Shown here: piece after piece, positions 31,142 to 40,343 of the stretch
Layout: each line of letters begins with the position of its first letter
How positions within the stretch are numbered: position 1 is the first letter of the stretch
DNA from: Sphingobacterium sp. UT-1RO-CII-1
Lineage (GTDB): Bacteria > Bacteroidota > Bacteroidia > Sphingobacteriales > Sphingobacteriaceae
Assembly (NCBI RefSeq): GCF_026711005.1
Contig: NZ_JAPPVJ010000001.1
Location: 62,001-126,000 of the forward strand
Length of the DNA stretch: 64,000 nucleotides
Direction: 5' to 3'
The notes under the pieces: generated by a model
What the model saw: the letters and a program-made list of their open reading frames with translations, nothing else
Databases searched by the model: none
What the model was told of the DNA's origin: nothing
Made by a program: the position numbers and the translations under genes

Positions 31142-32415
31142 TATTCTATAATTATGGTTCTTAATCTATGATTTTTAGAATCTGCAACGTACATGACACC
31201 CTCACTATCAACAGCTAACCCAGTAGGCTCATTAAATAAAGCAACAGCAGGAAGACCATCTGAATACCCTGCTTTACCCATCTGGCCTGCATATGTAGTA
31301 ACGTTACCAGCTGCATCAATTTTTCGAATACAATGGTTTCCACTATCTGCTACGTACATATTGCCTTCGTCATCAAAGACCATAGCTTCAGGTTTGTTAA
31401 ACCGTGCGTGTAGACGTGGCCCATTACTTATGCCAGCTACTCCTTGCCCGCCAGCAAAGAGTTCTGCTTTTTTCGTTTCAGGATTATACTTAATGATATG
31501 ATGACTGCTCGTTCTTGCTATGTACAAATTCCCCTTTTTGTCTAGTGCCAATCGATCTATCTCGTTGACATTCGTTCGATAAGCCTCCCCCAAACTAGAA
31601 AATGAAGTAGCATCTACCATTAAAATCTTTCCTTCAGTATACTCCTGTATATAAAATATATTACGTGGCTCATCTAGAACTATATCGAGCGGATAAGAAT
31701 ACTCATTCTTTATATCCGAAAAGCTCAGAACCGGTTGCCATGAATTCGAAGGCGGTAGCTTAAAAATTATTTTTGGTGCACCATCCCTATCAACCACGTA
31801 AGGAACATTCTCTCCCTTTTTGAAAGTCATACCATGTGCAGATTTTACGACATTAGCCGGTATCGTACTAACCTTATTGCCAACAACATCTACGATTCGT
31901 AGGTTTTTAGAACCAGGATATTGCATTACGAATAAAGTGTTTTCTTCATCGATATTTAGATAACGAGGATTATTGTACATTGCTTGAGTTAAAGCACCAT
32001 CGGTATCACCACCCGAACCATCCGCATTAATTTTGCCAGATACCGTACTAACTGTTTGCAACAATGTGTACAAATAGGGTGTATTAAAGGTTTGCTGTTT
32101 GTCTAAAAGACTAACGGTAATGTCATTGGCTGGATCTAAACGACGAGGTGATATTACATAGATTCGGGTCGGACTAACGCCGACTACCGAAGCTTCTTTA
32201 CCTCCAATTAATACCTTAATTAATTCAGGATCATTACCGAAATTTTCCCCAGAGATTACAATCTTTGACGCGGCAGAACCCACATGCGGAGAAAAATCAG
32301 TTAACACTAAAGGTAAAGTTGGGTCATGTGCTCCCTCAGAAGTTTCAGATGATTTACTGCACGACAAACAAAAGGTCATTATAAAAAGACCATAGAGACT
32401 TCGTTTAATATTCAT
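31141..32415 (-). CDS. IPT/TIG plus NHL-repeat surface lipoprotein, cassette A (424 aa)
   Basis: First gene of cassette A. Lipoprotein signal with Cys19 (CLSC), an IPT/TIG immunoglobulin-like domain at ~35-120 (LTDFSPHVGSAASKIVISG), then a six-bladed NHL-type beta-propeller whose last blades carry NMYVADSGNHCIRKID and VMYVADSKNHRLR. The combination is common in Bacteroidota Sus-like loci and resembles surface glycan-binding proteins; direct function is not established. Its stop overlaps the SusC start by one base. A homologue with the same domain order begins cassette B at 40343. Confidence 0.88.
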   Translation of the reverse strand: MNIKRSLYGLFIMTFCLSCSKSSETSEGAHDPTLPLVLTDFSPHVGSAASKIVISGENFGNDPELIKVLIGGKEASVVGVSPTRIYVISPRRLDPANDITVSLLDKQQTFNTPYLYTLLQTVSTVSGKINADGSGGDTDGALTQAMYNNPRYLNIDEENTLFVMQYPGSKNLRIVDVVGNKVSTIPANVVKSAHGMTFKKGENVPYVVDRDGAPKIIFKLPPSNSWQPVLSFSDIKNEYSYPLDIVLDEPRNIFYIQEYTEGKILMVDATSFSSLGEAYRTNVNEIDRLALDKKGNLYIARTSSHHIIKYNPETKKAELFAGGQGVAGISNGPRLHARFNKPEAMVFDDEGNMYVADSGNHCIRKIDAAGNVTTYAGQMGKAGYSDGLPAVALFNEPTGLAVDSEGVMYVADSKNHRLRTIIIE

Positions 32416-32741
32416 TTTTTAAACAGGTTTAATTGATTAAAAGTTATAAACAGCTTATTTTCTCAAAACAGCCACTCTTATACTTCGTTTACTTTTTCGG
32501 TTTTATAAATGTTAATTTTTATTATGACAAATCTAAATCAATCAAAAAGTGTTTACTAAAACTAAACTTACCATTATTACAACTTTTCTGTTTTTAGTAT
32601 AACTCAACAAATCTTTATTTAAAAAATCCATATACTCGATACTAATCCCAGAGAACAGAATCATATTAATACATTGTTCTTCTATACTCTTAAACACATC
32701 TTTGAAACTGTTTTAAAAAATAATCTAAAATAAAGGAGCGT
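32416..32741. other. Upstream region of cassette A, no gene
   Basis: About 325 bases of strongly A/T-rich DNA. It should contain the leftward promoter of cassette A. A possible -7 element (minus-strand TAGATTTG, 32528-32535) is seen but no matching -33 element at the usual distance, so the promoter is not assigned. Confidence 0.5.
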
Positions 32742-32823
32742 TATTACTATAATACTATTGATCAGTCTGCAAACTTATAAAGCTGCCCGGGCAAATCCGG
32801 TAGATAGTTTAAGGGATGAGTAA
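32742..32823 (+). pseudogene. Orphan 3' end of a permease gene
   Basis: An 82-base fragment identical but for one base to the end of the permease gene at 22721-25108; it still encodes the tail ARANPVDSLRDE and a TAA stop but has no start and no upstream permease sequence. It is flanked by cassette A on the left and cassette B on the right, and marks a recombination junction. Confidence 0.92.
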
Positions 32824-32827
32824 AGTA

Positions 32828-32862
32828 AAAAAGTCGAATAGCTAAATACTATTCGACTTTTT
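32828..32862. terminator. Hairpin terminator (duplicated copy)
   Basis: Same 14-base arms and loop as at 25113-25147. Here no + strand gene precedes it; it can instead terminate cassette B, whose last gene ends at 32883. Confidence 0.75.
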
Positions 32863-32882
32863 CACTAAACTTATATCTTCTT

Positions 32883-33854
32883 TTATTCTAATCGCCTCAA
32901 ATCTTCCTGAAGGTAATACCACCTTCCCCACTCTTCACTATTTGAAGCTCGGGTTCGATAACGATAATACAGCATAAATCTCTCTCTTTCCTTATCATAA
33001 ATATTCAAATAGGGAAAATTCGGTTCATCTGATGGCGGAGAAAGTTGCTCTACTTCTAGCAATTTATTTTCAGGAGCATAACTTTCTATAGTTACTTTAC
33101 CACCCTCAGAAATTTTCAATCGCAATGCATTATTATTAATACTTGTCACCTTATCAGTATCAACATTATTATTAGCAATAAAAATTCGAACTTCATTGTT
33201 TGATAAAGGGAGCATAATTTTTGATGTTGATGTTAACAAAACATTATTGTAAGTCGTTCCTACAGTATCCAAACGATAACCTTTTAAACTATAGTATGTA
33301 GTTTTTCCAGTTGTTGCAAACTCATTTCTAGTTCGTATACGCATTAAAACATTTTTTTTATCTTCTTGTATTTTATAAGCAGATACTGTTTTAATGGACA
33401 AGGGTATCATAAAAATAGAATCAGGAGAAAGGCTTGCAAGAACTTCCGATTTAATGTAAACTGGTAATAAGCCCGTATATTCACCTTTTTTTAAAGTCAG
33501 CTTATAGGATTCAATTCGGTAAAAATCAGGATTTAGCACTTTCGCAAACTTCTCCTTGTCTTCATCAAAAGTATACTTATTAAACTTAGATAAAAGTTCT
33601 GTATCTGGTTCCAATTCAATATGCACATCTTCTCCCACTGGCTTTGAGCCACTACTAGAAAAAGCAACATAACGAACGTTTTCTTCTTCACTATAAGAAA
33701 ATTCTTCCTCATCCACATTATTAGTTCCACTTACAATATAAATCATTTTCTCATATTGCTCTATGTCAAAATACTCTGTTCTATCACACGAAGTAACTAC
33801 CATTAATATTAGCAGACTATATATAGAGCGTATTGTTTTTTTAAAAACTATCAT
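32883..33854 (-). CDS. Surface lipoprotein, BT_3987/DUF1735-like, cassette B (323 aa)
   Basis: Lipoprotein signal with Cys23 (VVTSC). It occupies the same place as the lipoprotein of cassette A and has the same general plan: a beta-rich N-terminal part, a stretch YRIESYKLTLKKGEYTGLL followed by LSPDSIFMIPLSIKT and SAYKIQ, which is the DUF1735-like pattern. It is longer than the cassette A protein, with an extra C-terminal region (LYYRYRTRASNSEEWGRWYY) that looks like the DUF4361/lectin-like ends found in this class. Sequence identity with the cassette A protein is low. The role is presumed accessory glycan binding. Confidence 0.7.
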   Translation of the reverse strand: MIVFKKTIRSIYSLLILMVVTSCDRTEYFDIEQYEKMIYIVSGTNNVDEEEFSYSEEENVRYVAFSSSGSKPVGEDVHIELEPDTELLSKFNKYTFDEDKEKFAKVLNPDFYRIESYKLTLKKGEYTGLLPVYIKSEVLASLSPDSIFMIPLSIKTVSAYKIQEDKKNVLMRIRTRNEFATTGKTTYYSLKGYRLDTVGTTYNNVLLTSTSKIMLPLSNNEVRIFIANNNVDTDKVTSINNNALRLKISEGGKVTIESYAPENKLLEVEQLSPPSDEPNFPYLNIYDKERERFMLYYRYRTRASNSEEWGRWYYLQEDLRRLE

Positions 33855-33872
33855 ATTTAATATCTTAATAAA

Positions 33873-35858
33873 TTACCAGCCAGGGTTCTGATCAAAATCT
33901 TTTATCTTACGAACTTCGTTCTTCGAAACGGGGAGCCAGATCATTTTCCTATCAACAATTCGCTCACGGACGGCTCTATGATTTATAGCGACCCTCTGAT
34001 GAAAGCCTGATTGTGGAGCTTCGATATTCATCCCAACAATAGGTTCTCGTTCTATTTCCTCATATTTCCCCCATCTTCGCACATCATAATACCTCCTATT
34101 TTCAAACAAAAACTCAATCATCAGCTCACGCTCGATCAATTCCTGCACTTTTTCAACGGAAGCTACTTCTTGATCTTTCATTCCTGGTAGCCCTGCCCGA
34201 TACCGCACCTGATTAAAACTTTCCTTTATCTTTTGCTGATCACGTCCCACATTAAAAGTTTGCCCTCCCAGCTCAATAGTATGGCTTTGAGTCAGATGGT
34301 TTGAAGCTTCCGCAAAAGCCAATAAAATTTCTGCATAGCGAATAATAGCATACGATTTATCCATTACCACACCTCCTGTCCCTTTCCATGCATCATCGGC
34401 ATGTACATATTTTGTCAAAACATAACCAGATATTGGATAATCTTGACTATTTGACGAAGACCCCGTTTTTCCTGAGTTAGCCCCTAAAAAGTATTCAATG
34501 ATTTGATTTTTATACCTTCCCTCACTTGTTGTATTAGCAGTCCAATACCTTCCAGAAAAACCTATATTGGCATAAAAACGCATTTCCCTATTTTGATACA
34601 TACCATCTACTTTGGAAGGACGTAGTGTATAGCCTGAAAACTTAATATCTCCACCTGAACCAGCCTGATTTTCTACATAAGGATAGTCTTTACTGGCATT
34701 ACTTATATCACGACCATCAACCATATAATATGCATCCACCATTTTTTGCGTAACAGATAATCCATTCCACCCTCCCATTAAATCAACATTAAAGGCATGT
34801 CTAGTCGTTGCTTTAACTGCCCCTGAATTGCGTGCCCAAATAAACTCTTTATTCCTAAATGGCACAGTTTCACCCGTAAACATATCATTATAAGAACGAA
34901 ACGGATCAATGTTCGCTGCGCCATAAGGAAAATTATTAGATGTTAAATTTACATCTCCAGTTCCTGTGGGTAAAGGCATCGTGTCGTCTTCCTTATCTAC
35001 TGTATGAAGTTGATAAGCATTCATTTCGATCACACGAAGGGCAGCAGCAGCGGCTAATGCGTATTTTTTTTCGTCATACTGTTGCGATACATAATGCTGC
35101 CCATCTACGGTTCTAGTCCAACTGCTAAAGTAACGTTTAGCACCTTCGGTCCCCCCATTATAAAGTGGGCTAGCCTGTTGCAAACGTAAACGTGCTATAA
35201 GGGCATAAGCAGCTCCTTTCGTCGGGCGACCAAAAAGATTAGCCGCTACAATATCCGGCATTAAGCCTGCCGCTTCTTCCATTTGCTCACAGATATAATC
35301 AACAGATTCATCATAAGTCTGACGGTGTGTATTATAATATTCAGTAGGTTCATTATTATCTAGAATATCATCACCTAATAAAACTAAAGGTCCAAAATCC
35401 ATAAGTAAATTATAATAAGCATACGCTCTTAGGAATTTAGTATAGCCTGTAATTTCGATTTTATCAATATTTAGTAGGTCATTTGCCTTGTCAAGATTAG
35501 CCAAAACCGTATTACACTTTCTAATTATTTTATAATTATTAGCCCAATTTCCCAATCCTTTCTGATCATCTTCAGAAACTTGACCTAATATATAGGCCAA
35601 ACCTTTAAACTCTTCAGGAGTATAATTGCAAATAGCCTCATCCGTAGCCATAGGACCAGGTGTCCATGGTCCTGAAAGAATTTGTCCTTCATCAGGTAAT
35701 AGGGCTGCGGCTCCCCACATGTATCGTTCGATATAATCCTTCCTAGTCCAAATAGAGTCAAACTTTAAAGTATCATCAAAGTACTCATCGACATTCAAAT
35801 AATTGCACGAACTTAAAAAGCCCATACCAACCATAATACTTAAAAAATATCTCTTCAT
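33873..35858 (-). CDS. SusD/RagB-type lipoprotein, cassette B (661 aa)
   Basis: The frame is open 43 codons further upstream, into the SusC gene, but the ATG at 35858 gives a proper lipoprotein signal (MKRYFLSIMVGMGFLSSC, Cys18) and lies 4 bases after the SusC stop, so it is the start. SusD features: EITGYTKFLRAYAYYNLLMDFGPLVLL, GRPTKGAAYALIARLRLQQASPLYNG, YAIIRYAEILLAFAEASN, ELMIEFLFENRRYYDVRRWGKY and the ending FDQNPGW. It works with the SusC encoded directly upstream. Confidence 0.95.
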   Translation of the reverse strand: MKRYFLSIMVGMGFLSSCNYLNVDEYFDDTLKFDSIWTRKDYIERYMWGAAALLPDEGQILSGPWTPGPMATDEAICNYTPEEFKGLAYILGQVSEDDQKGLGNWANNYKIIRKCNTVLANLDKANDLLNIDKIEITGYTKFLRAYAYYNLLMDFGPLVLLGDDILDNNEPTEYYNTHRQTYDESVDYICEQMEEAAGLMPDIVAANLFGRPTKGAAYALIARLRLQQASPLYNGGTEGAKRYFSSWTRTVDGQHYVSQQYDEKKYALAAAAALRVIEMNAYQLHTVDKEDDTMPLPTGTGDVNLTSNNFPYGAANIDPFRSYNDMFTGETVPFRNKEFIWARNSGAVKATTRHAFNVDLMGGWNGLSVTQKMVDAYYMVDGRDISNASKDYPYVENQAGSGGDIKFSGYTLRPSKVDGMYQNREMRFYANIGFSGRYWTANTTSEGRYKNQIIEYFLGANSGKTGSSSNSQDYPISGYVLTKYVHADDAWKGTGGVVMDKSYAIIRYAEILLAFAEASNHLTQSHTIELGGQTFNVGRDQQKIKESFNQVRYRAGLPGMKDQEVASVEKVQELIERELMIEFLFENRRYYDVRRWGKYEEIEREPIVGMNIEAPQSGFHQRVAINHRAVRERIVDRKMIWLPVSKNEVRKIKDFDQNPGW

Positions 35859-35862
35859 AATT

Positions 35863-38800
35863 TTATAAATTAAAATACAACTGGAATGCAAACCTTCTAG
35901 GAATAGGATACACAAGACCATTTCTTTCGGCTTGTTCTGGGTCCCACATATCAATCTTATCCCATACAAATAGATTAGACCCAACAAACTGTAAGTCTAC
36001 AGAATTAATCCCCACCTTACTCTTTAAAAACGGGGTCGCTAAATTGTAATTTACGTTAATTTCCTGAAGCCTAAGATATTTGGAATTAGCCTTCCAGAAT
36101 GTAGATAATTGTGAATTATTGTTATTATTTCCGTAGCTTAAACGTGGATATTTAGCATCTGGGTTCTCGGTTGCAGGATTTCCTGAAATCTCTGCTGGCG
36201 TCCAACGATTAGTCTGATTTGCAACACTTGTCAGTACATTTCCTAACTTACCACCTTGGAAAGGAATATAGCCCAAATCATATCCTCTGCCCACATGGTA
36301 AAAATCAGTATTACCTGTACCTTTAAATAACAAACCTATTGTCAGCTTTTTAAAAGTAAACTCTGTTCCAAAGCCATACATCAGCCTAGGGTAATTAGAG
36401 TAAGAGATAGGCACCTGATCGTCACTCGTAATTTTCCCGTCACCATTGATATCCTTATATTTAATATCTCCGGGCAGATATTTTCCAAAGCCAGATTGAT
36501 CAGCACTATTAGCAATATCGAGTTCATCCTTAAATAATCCTAAAGCTATATATCCTCTCTGAATATTATGTGGCAAACCTGTCCTCTTTTGATAATCGTA
36601 TAAAGGGAAAGCTTCTTCCCAATTCTGCACTTTATTTTTCGAAACCGTAAAATTACCCCGCAAAGTAAAGCTCATATCATCATTCAGTCGCTGATAATAA
36701 CTTACACTCCCATCTGAGCCGAAACTTTTCATCTTTCCTACGTTACCAAAAGGCATAGCTATCAACCCCACATAATCTGGTATCTGTACACGCTGCTGAT
36801 AAATACCATCTCGCTGATCTGAGAAAAAATCGACAACGAAACTTAAACGTTCTTCTAAAAATTTCCCTTCTATACCTAAATCAAACTTCTTAGCCTTTTC
36901 CCAAGCTAAATTATCAGCCCCAATAGCACTCTCTGTTATACCTCCAATCCCTCCCCAACCTGCTCCACTATTTTCATTTATAATAGTGAGATAAGGGAAA
37001 CGTGCATCACTAATCCTGTCGTTACCTACTAAACCATAGGAAGCACGGATTTTAAAAAAGTTGAACCAAGGCATACTTTCCTTCATGAATTTATAATTGG
37101 TGGGTATCCAGCCTCCTGAAACAGAAGGAAAAAAACCAAATTGCTTACCTGGCTCAAAATTCTCTGACCCGGTATAACCAAAATTTCCGTCAATCATATA
37201 CGTATCGTCAAAACTATAGGATATTCTGCTGGAAATACCCTGATAACGTTTAGCAATAGCAGCCATTCCTGATGTTTCGCCTGATGCTTTATTATCACTC
37301 ATATAATAATAAACTAACCCTGATATCCGATGTTTATCGACGATTGTCGTGGAGTAGTTTAAATTCCCTTCAAAATGATAATTACGCAATTGCTTATTCG
37401 TAGTTTCATGATAGGTTGTACCTGCCTTATTTATTTTACGTGTTAATAAAAGCTCTCCATTTGCATTCCGTCCGGAAGCAAAATACATATCCGGCATAAC
37501 AGAACGTATCTCTGCAAACTCTGCAGCCGTTTGATAAGCCCCCTGGGCACGAAACTTTAACCCTTTGATAAAATAATTTGAGAAATCATGGTCAAACGAT
37601 AACGTATAATTACCACGGTTCGTATTGCTGTTCACTAAGCCTGTATAATTCAACATTACATAAGGTGAATATTCATCATTAGGTCCATAGGCTGGGAGCT
37701 CTCCAGTAGAATACCGAGTAGGAATAGTTAAAGGTGTTAGTTTCGATTGTGCCCACCATAAATAATCCGTATTAGCCATTCCTGGCTGCGTATTGTTGGA
37801 GAGAAAGCCATCAACGCCAAAGTACAAGCGTGAAGCTTCGCTTAAGTTCATATCAATATTGGCTCGAAAGTTATAAGTATTGTAATGAACATCTTTAAAG
37901 TACTTACTATCAGAGGCATTCTTATAAGCTGCTGATTCATTGCTTGTACCTAATGACAAAAAATATCGGGCAAGATTTCCTCCCCCTCGAGCACTAGCAT
38001 AAAGTGTATTCTGCTGTGATAAATTTTTAAGTACCTCATTTCGCCAATTGACATTCGGATATAAATCTGGATCAAGCCCGTACTTAATAACGTCAAGTTC
38101 TAGAGGAGTATATAAAACTTCTTCTCCACGTGCTAACTTAGCTTCATTAGCTAACAAAGCATAATCATAGGCGCCTAAATATTTTGGCATATTATTAAGC
38201 TGGGAAAATGTTGTATTGGCACGGACGCTAACATTCATCTTTTCTGCCACCCCACGTTTGGTAGTCACTAACACTACTCCATTGGCTCCGCGCACTCCGT
38301 ATACAGCTGTTGCAGAAGCATCTTTAAGAACAGAAAAACTTTCAATATCTGCAGGATCTATAGTACTCAAATCTCCCTCTAACCCATCGATCAATACAAG
38401 GGCACTCGAATTCGCTCCAAAAGTTCCTATACCTCGAATCCAAAATTCAGAGATATTTTTTCCTGGTTCCCCACTTGTTTGTAACGAAATAACTCCAGGT
38501 ACACGACCGCCTAACATATTGACCAAGTTAGTAGCAGGAGTCTGCAGATCTTTCACTTCTACAGTAGTAACGGCTCCAGTCATTGTGATCTTACGTTGCG
38601 TCCCCCCTAAACCAGTAACAACCACCTCTTCAATATCGGTATCTAAAGAAAGAACAATCTCCATAGCTTTATCAGACTTAGCAACATAATTTTCCACTTT
38701 TTTGTAGCCTACACTACTAAATATAATAATGTCACCAATTTCTGCTTTAAGCTCAAAATAACCCTTATCATTTGTCGTTGTACCAATTGGTTTATCTTTA

Positions 38801-38943
38801 AGAATAGCTGAAACTCCTGAAAGCACATTTCCTTCTAAATCTTTAACGTAGCCAGAGAGGTCAACTGGGTCTCCTTTTTTTTGTGCAATAGCAGCCCCGG
38901 CAAATACCCAAAGGAGTATTTGAATGCATAATATTTTTCTCAT
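35863..38943 (-). CDS. SusC/RagA-type TonB-dependent transporter, cassette B (1026 aa)
   Basis: Signal peptide (cleavage near GAAIA-Q), carboxypeptidase-regulatory-like domain (LSGYVKDLEGNVLSGVSAIL), TonB-box-like EEVVVTGLGGTQRKIT, plug with DASATAVYGVRGANGVVLVT, C-terminal barrel ending FAFQLYFNL. It shares with cassette A the SEPG..FWIRGI plug motif, the LDPDLYPNVNWR/LDPDIYPDINWR stretch and the YPRLSYG/FPRLDYG region near the end, yet the two differ throughout, so this is an old duplication or two separately acquired relatives. Confidence 0.95.
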   Translation of the reverse strand: MRKILCIQILLWVFAGAAIAQKKGDPVDLSGYVKDLEGNVLSGVSAILKDKPIGTTTNDKGYFELKAEIGDIIIFSSVGYKKVENYVAKSDKAMEIVLSLDTDIEEVVVTGLGGTQRKITMTGAVTTVEVKDLQTPATNLVNMLGGRVPGVISLQTSGEPGKNISEFWIRGIGTFGANSSALVLIDGLEGDLSTIDPADIESFSVLKDASATAVYGVRGANGVVLVTTKRGVAEKMNVSVRANTTFSQLNNMPKYLGAYDYALLANEAKLARGEEVLYTPLELDVIKYGLDPDLYPNVNWRNEVLKNLSQQNTLYASARGGGNLARYFLSLGTSNESAAYKNASDSKYFKDVHYNTYNFRANIDMNLSEASRLYFGVDGFLSNNTQPGMANTDYLWWAQSKLTPLTIPTRYSTGELPAYGPNDEYSPYVMLNYTGLVNSNTNRGNYTLSFDHDFSNYFIKGLKFRAQGAYQTAAEFAEIRSVMPDMYFASGRNANGELLLTRKINKAGTTYHETTNKQLRNYHFEGNLNYSTTIVDKHRISGLVYYYMSDNKASGETSGMAAIAKRYQGISSRISYSFDDTYMIDGNFGYTGSENFEPGKQFGFFPSVSGGWIPTNYKFMKESMPWFNFFKIRASYGLVGNDRISDARFPYLTIINENSGAGWGGIGGITESAIGADNLAWEKAKKFDLGIEGKFLEERLSFVVDFFSDQRDGIYQQRVQIPDYVGLIAMPFGNVGKMKSFGSDGSVSYYQRLNDDMSFTLRGNFTVSKNKVQNWEEAFPLYDYQKRTGLPHNIQRGYIALGLFKDELDIANSADQSGFGKYLPGDIKYKDINGDGKITSDDQVPISYSNYPRLMYGFGTEFTFKKLTIGLLFKGTGNTDFYHVGRGYDLGYIPFQGGKLGNVLTSVANQTNRWTPAEISGNPATENPDAKYPRLSYGNNNNNSQLSTFWKANSKYLRLQEINVNYNLATPFLKSKVGINSVDLQFVGSNLFVWDKIDMWDPEQAERNGLVYPIPRRFAFQLYFNL

Positions 38944-39029
38944 ATGTATATAGTCTATTTTTTATCTGTCATACAGAATATTTCATGTGAATTACTCTAC
39001 ATTTAAAAAATGAGAGCTCGATAATTGAC

Positions 39030-40343
39030 TTATTGAAAAGATAATTTTCTTATTATCCTATTTCCTCGATCTGCCACATAAACATCATCGTTCTCATCTA
39101 CCGCTACACCCCATGGGTCGTTTAGCAAAGCATCCTCCGCAGAACCATCAACATAACCTGCTTGACCTCCCCTGCCAACTACAGTAGTAACCATTCCATT
39201 ACTAATTTTACGGATACAATGATTTCCTGAATCAGCGACATATACATTTCCCTCCTTATCTACTGTCAGTTGACGTGGATTCTTAAACTCAGCATTCTTG
39301 GCTTCACCATCATTATATCCAGCGACTCCATTCGTTCCGGCGAACAATTTATGCTCTAAGGTTCTAATATTAAGCGTATATATACAGTGCCTAGGTTGAT
39401 AAATAATATATAAAATATCATCGTCATTCGGATCAAAAACATGATAAGCGTCCATGTTTCCGAACAAGGGTTCTGGGAATACCTGTTCACTAGTTGTGGA
39501 TGCTAATAATTCTCCAACCCTAGTTTTAGGGTCAAAACGTATAAAGTCTCCTCTCCAAGACCTTGTATAAACCAGTTTATCTTTAGCGTTAAAAGCTAAA
39601 GAGTGTTTCCAATCTATAGGTGTATAGTCTTTCTCAGCATCATTCGGATGCAAAATTTGTAAAACCTTAGTTGTCCATTGTAGTTCAGGGTCAGACTCCC
39701 AATAATAAGGCCCTGAATCAGTGGGCACATAAATCCTTTGGTTCAAAGGATTAATTGTAGGCATATTAGGAGGTCCTCCAATTGAGGAAACAAACAGTTT
39801 TTTTGATAAATTTCTTGTCTCATTAATCATGAAAAGAATATTATCTTCTCGTTGAGTTCCAAAAATATTCCCTTCACCATCAATAGCTAAAAAACTTAAA
39901 TAGCCGCTAAACTCTGTTTCTGCTAAACTTCCCTCCACCATAGAAGTAACAGAGCTTCCTTGTTTTCCTGCAACAGTCGTTATACTATAGCTAGAGAAAT
40001 ACTTAAATGTATTATCAAATACCTGCTGTTTTCCATCTACTAAAACTTTTATTTCACAGGTGTCACCTGGCAGTTTAGGTACTACCACGTAAAGTTGGCT
40101 TCCATTTGTTCCTACTACACTTGCCTTTTTCTCATTAAAAAAGACATTAATTAAGGAGGTATCCGTTCCAAAATTTGTACCGTTTATAATCATGCGAGTT
40201 GCAAAGCCTCCCGAATCGGGGTAAAAACTTTCTAATGTTACAGGTTGTGTAGGATCATACAAAACATCATCATGCTCCTTCTTACTACAAGACAAGAAGA
40301 TAAAGAGCACAAAGTAAAAAATAATTACAATTGGTTTACTCAT
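39030..40343 (-). CDS. IPT/TIG plus NHL-repeat surface lipoprotein, cassette B (437 aa)
   Basis: First gene of cassette B, 86 bases before SusC. Lipid Cys19 (FLSC), IPT/TIG domain (LESFYPDSGGFATRMIING) at ~35-120, then NHL propeller blades including NVYVADSGNHCIRKIS and DVYVADRGNRIIRKLS. The start ATG at 40343 puts the lipobox at a standard distance. Unlike cassette A, the gene does not overlap SusC. Confidence 0.88.
   Translation of the reverse strand: MSKPIVIIFYFVLFIFLSCSKKEHDDVLYDPTQPVTLESFYPDSGGFATRMIINGTNFGTDTSLINVFFNEKKASVVGTNGSQLYVVVPKLPGDTCEIKVLVDGKQQVFDNTFKYFSSYSITTVAGKQGSSVTSMVEGSLAETEFSGYLSFLAIDGEGNIFGTQREDNILFMINETRNLSKKLFVSSIGGPPNMPTINPLNQRIYVPTDSGPYYWESDPELQWTTKVLQILHPNDAEKDYTPIDWKHSLAFNAKDKLVYTRSWRGDFIRFDPKTRVGELLASTTSEQVFPEPLFGNMDAYHVFDPNDDDILYIIYQPRHCIYTLNIRTLEHKLFAGTNGVAGYNDGEAKNAEFKNPRQLTVDKEGNVYVADSGNHCIRKISNGMVTTVVGRGGQAGYVDGSAEDALLNDPWGVAVDENDDVYVADRGNRIIRKLSFQ

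Larger units (their letters stand above)
32742..32865 (+). repeat. 124-bp direct repeat, copy 2
   Basis: Copy of 25027-25150 with one substitution. Together the two copies bracket cassette A and its upstream region, a 7.7-kb unit. Confidence 0.95.

Noticed and set aside
25027-32865. Cassette A as an insertion sequence or transposon
   Set aside because: No transposase or integrase, no terminal inverted repeats; the 124-bp direct repeats are too long for a target-site duplication.
35859-35987. 43-codon N-terminal extension of the cassette B SusD gene
   Set aside because: It lies inside SusC and would bury the lipoprotein signal; the ATG at 35858 is 4 bases after the SusC stop.
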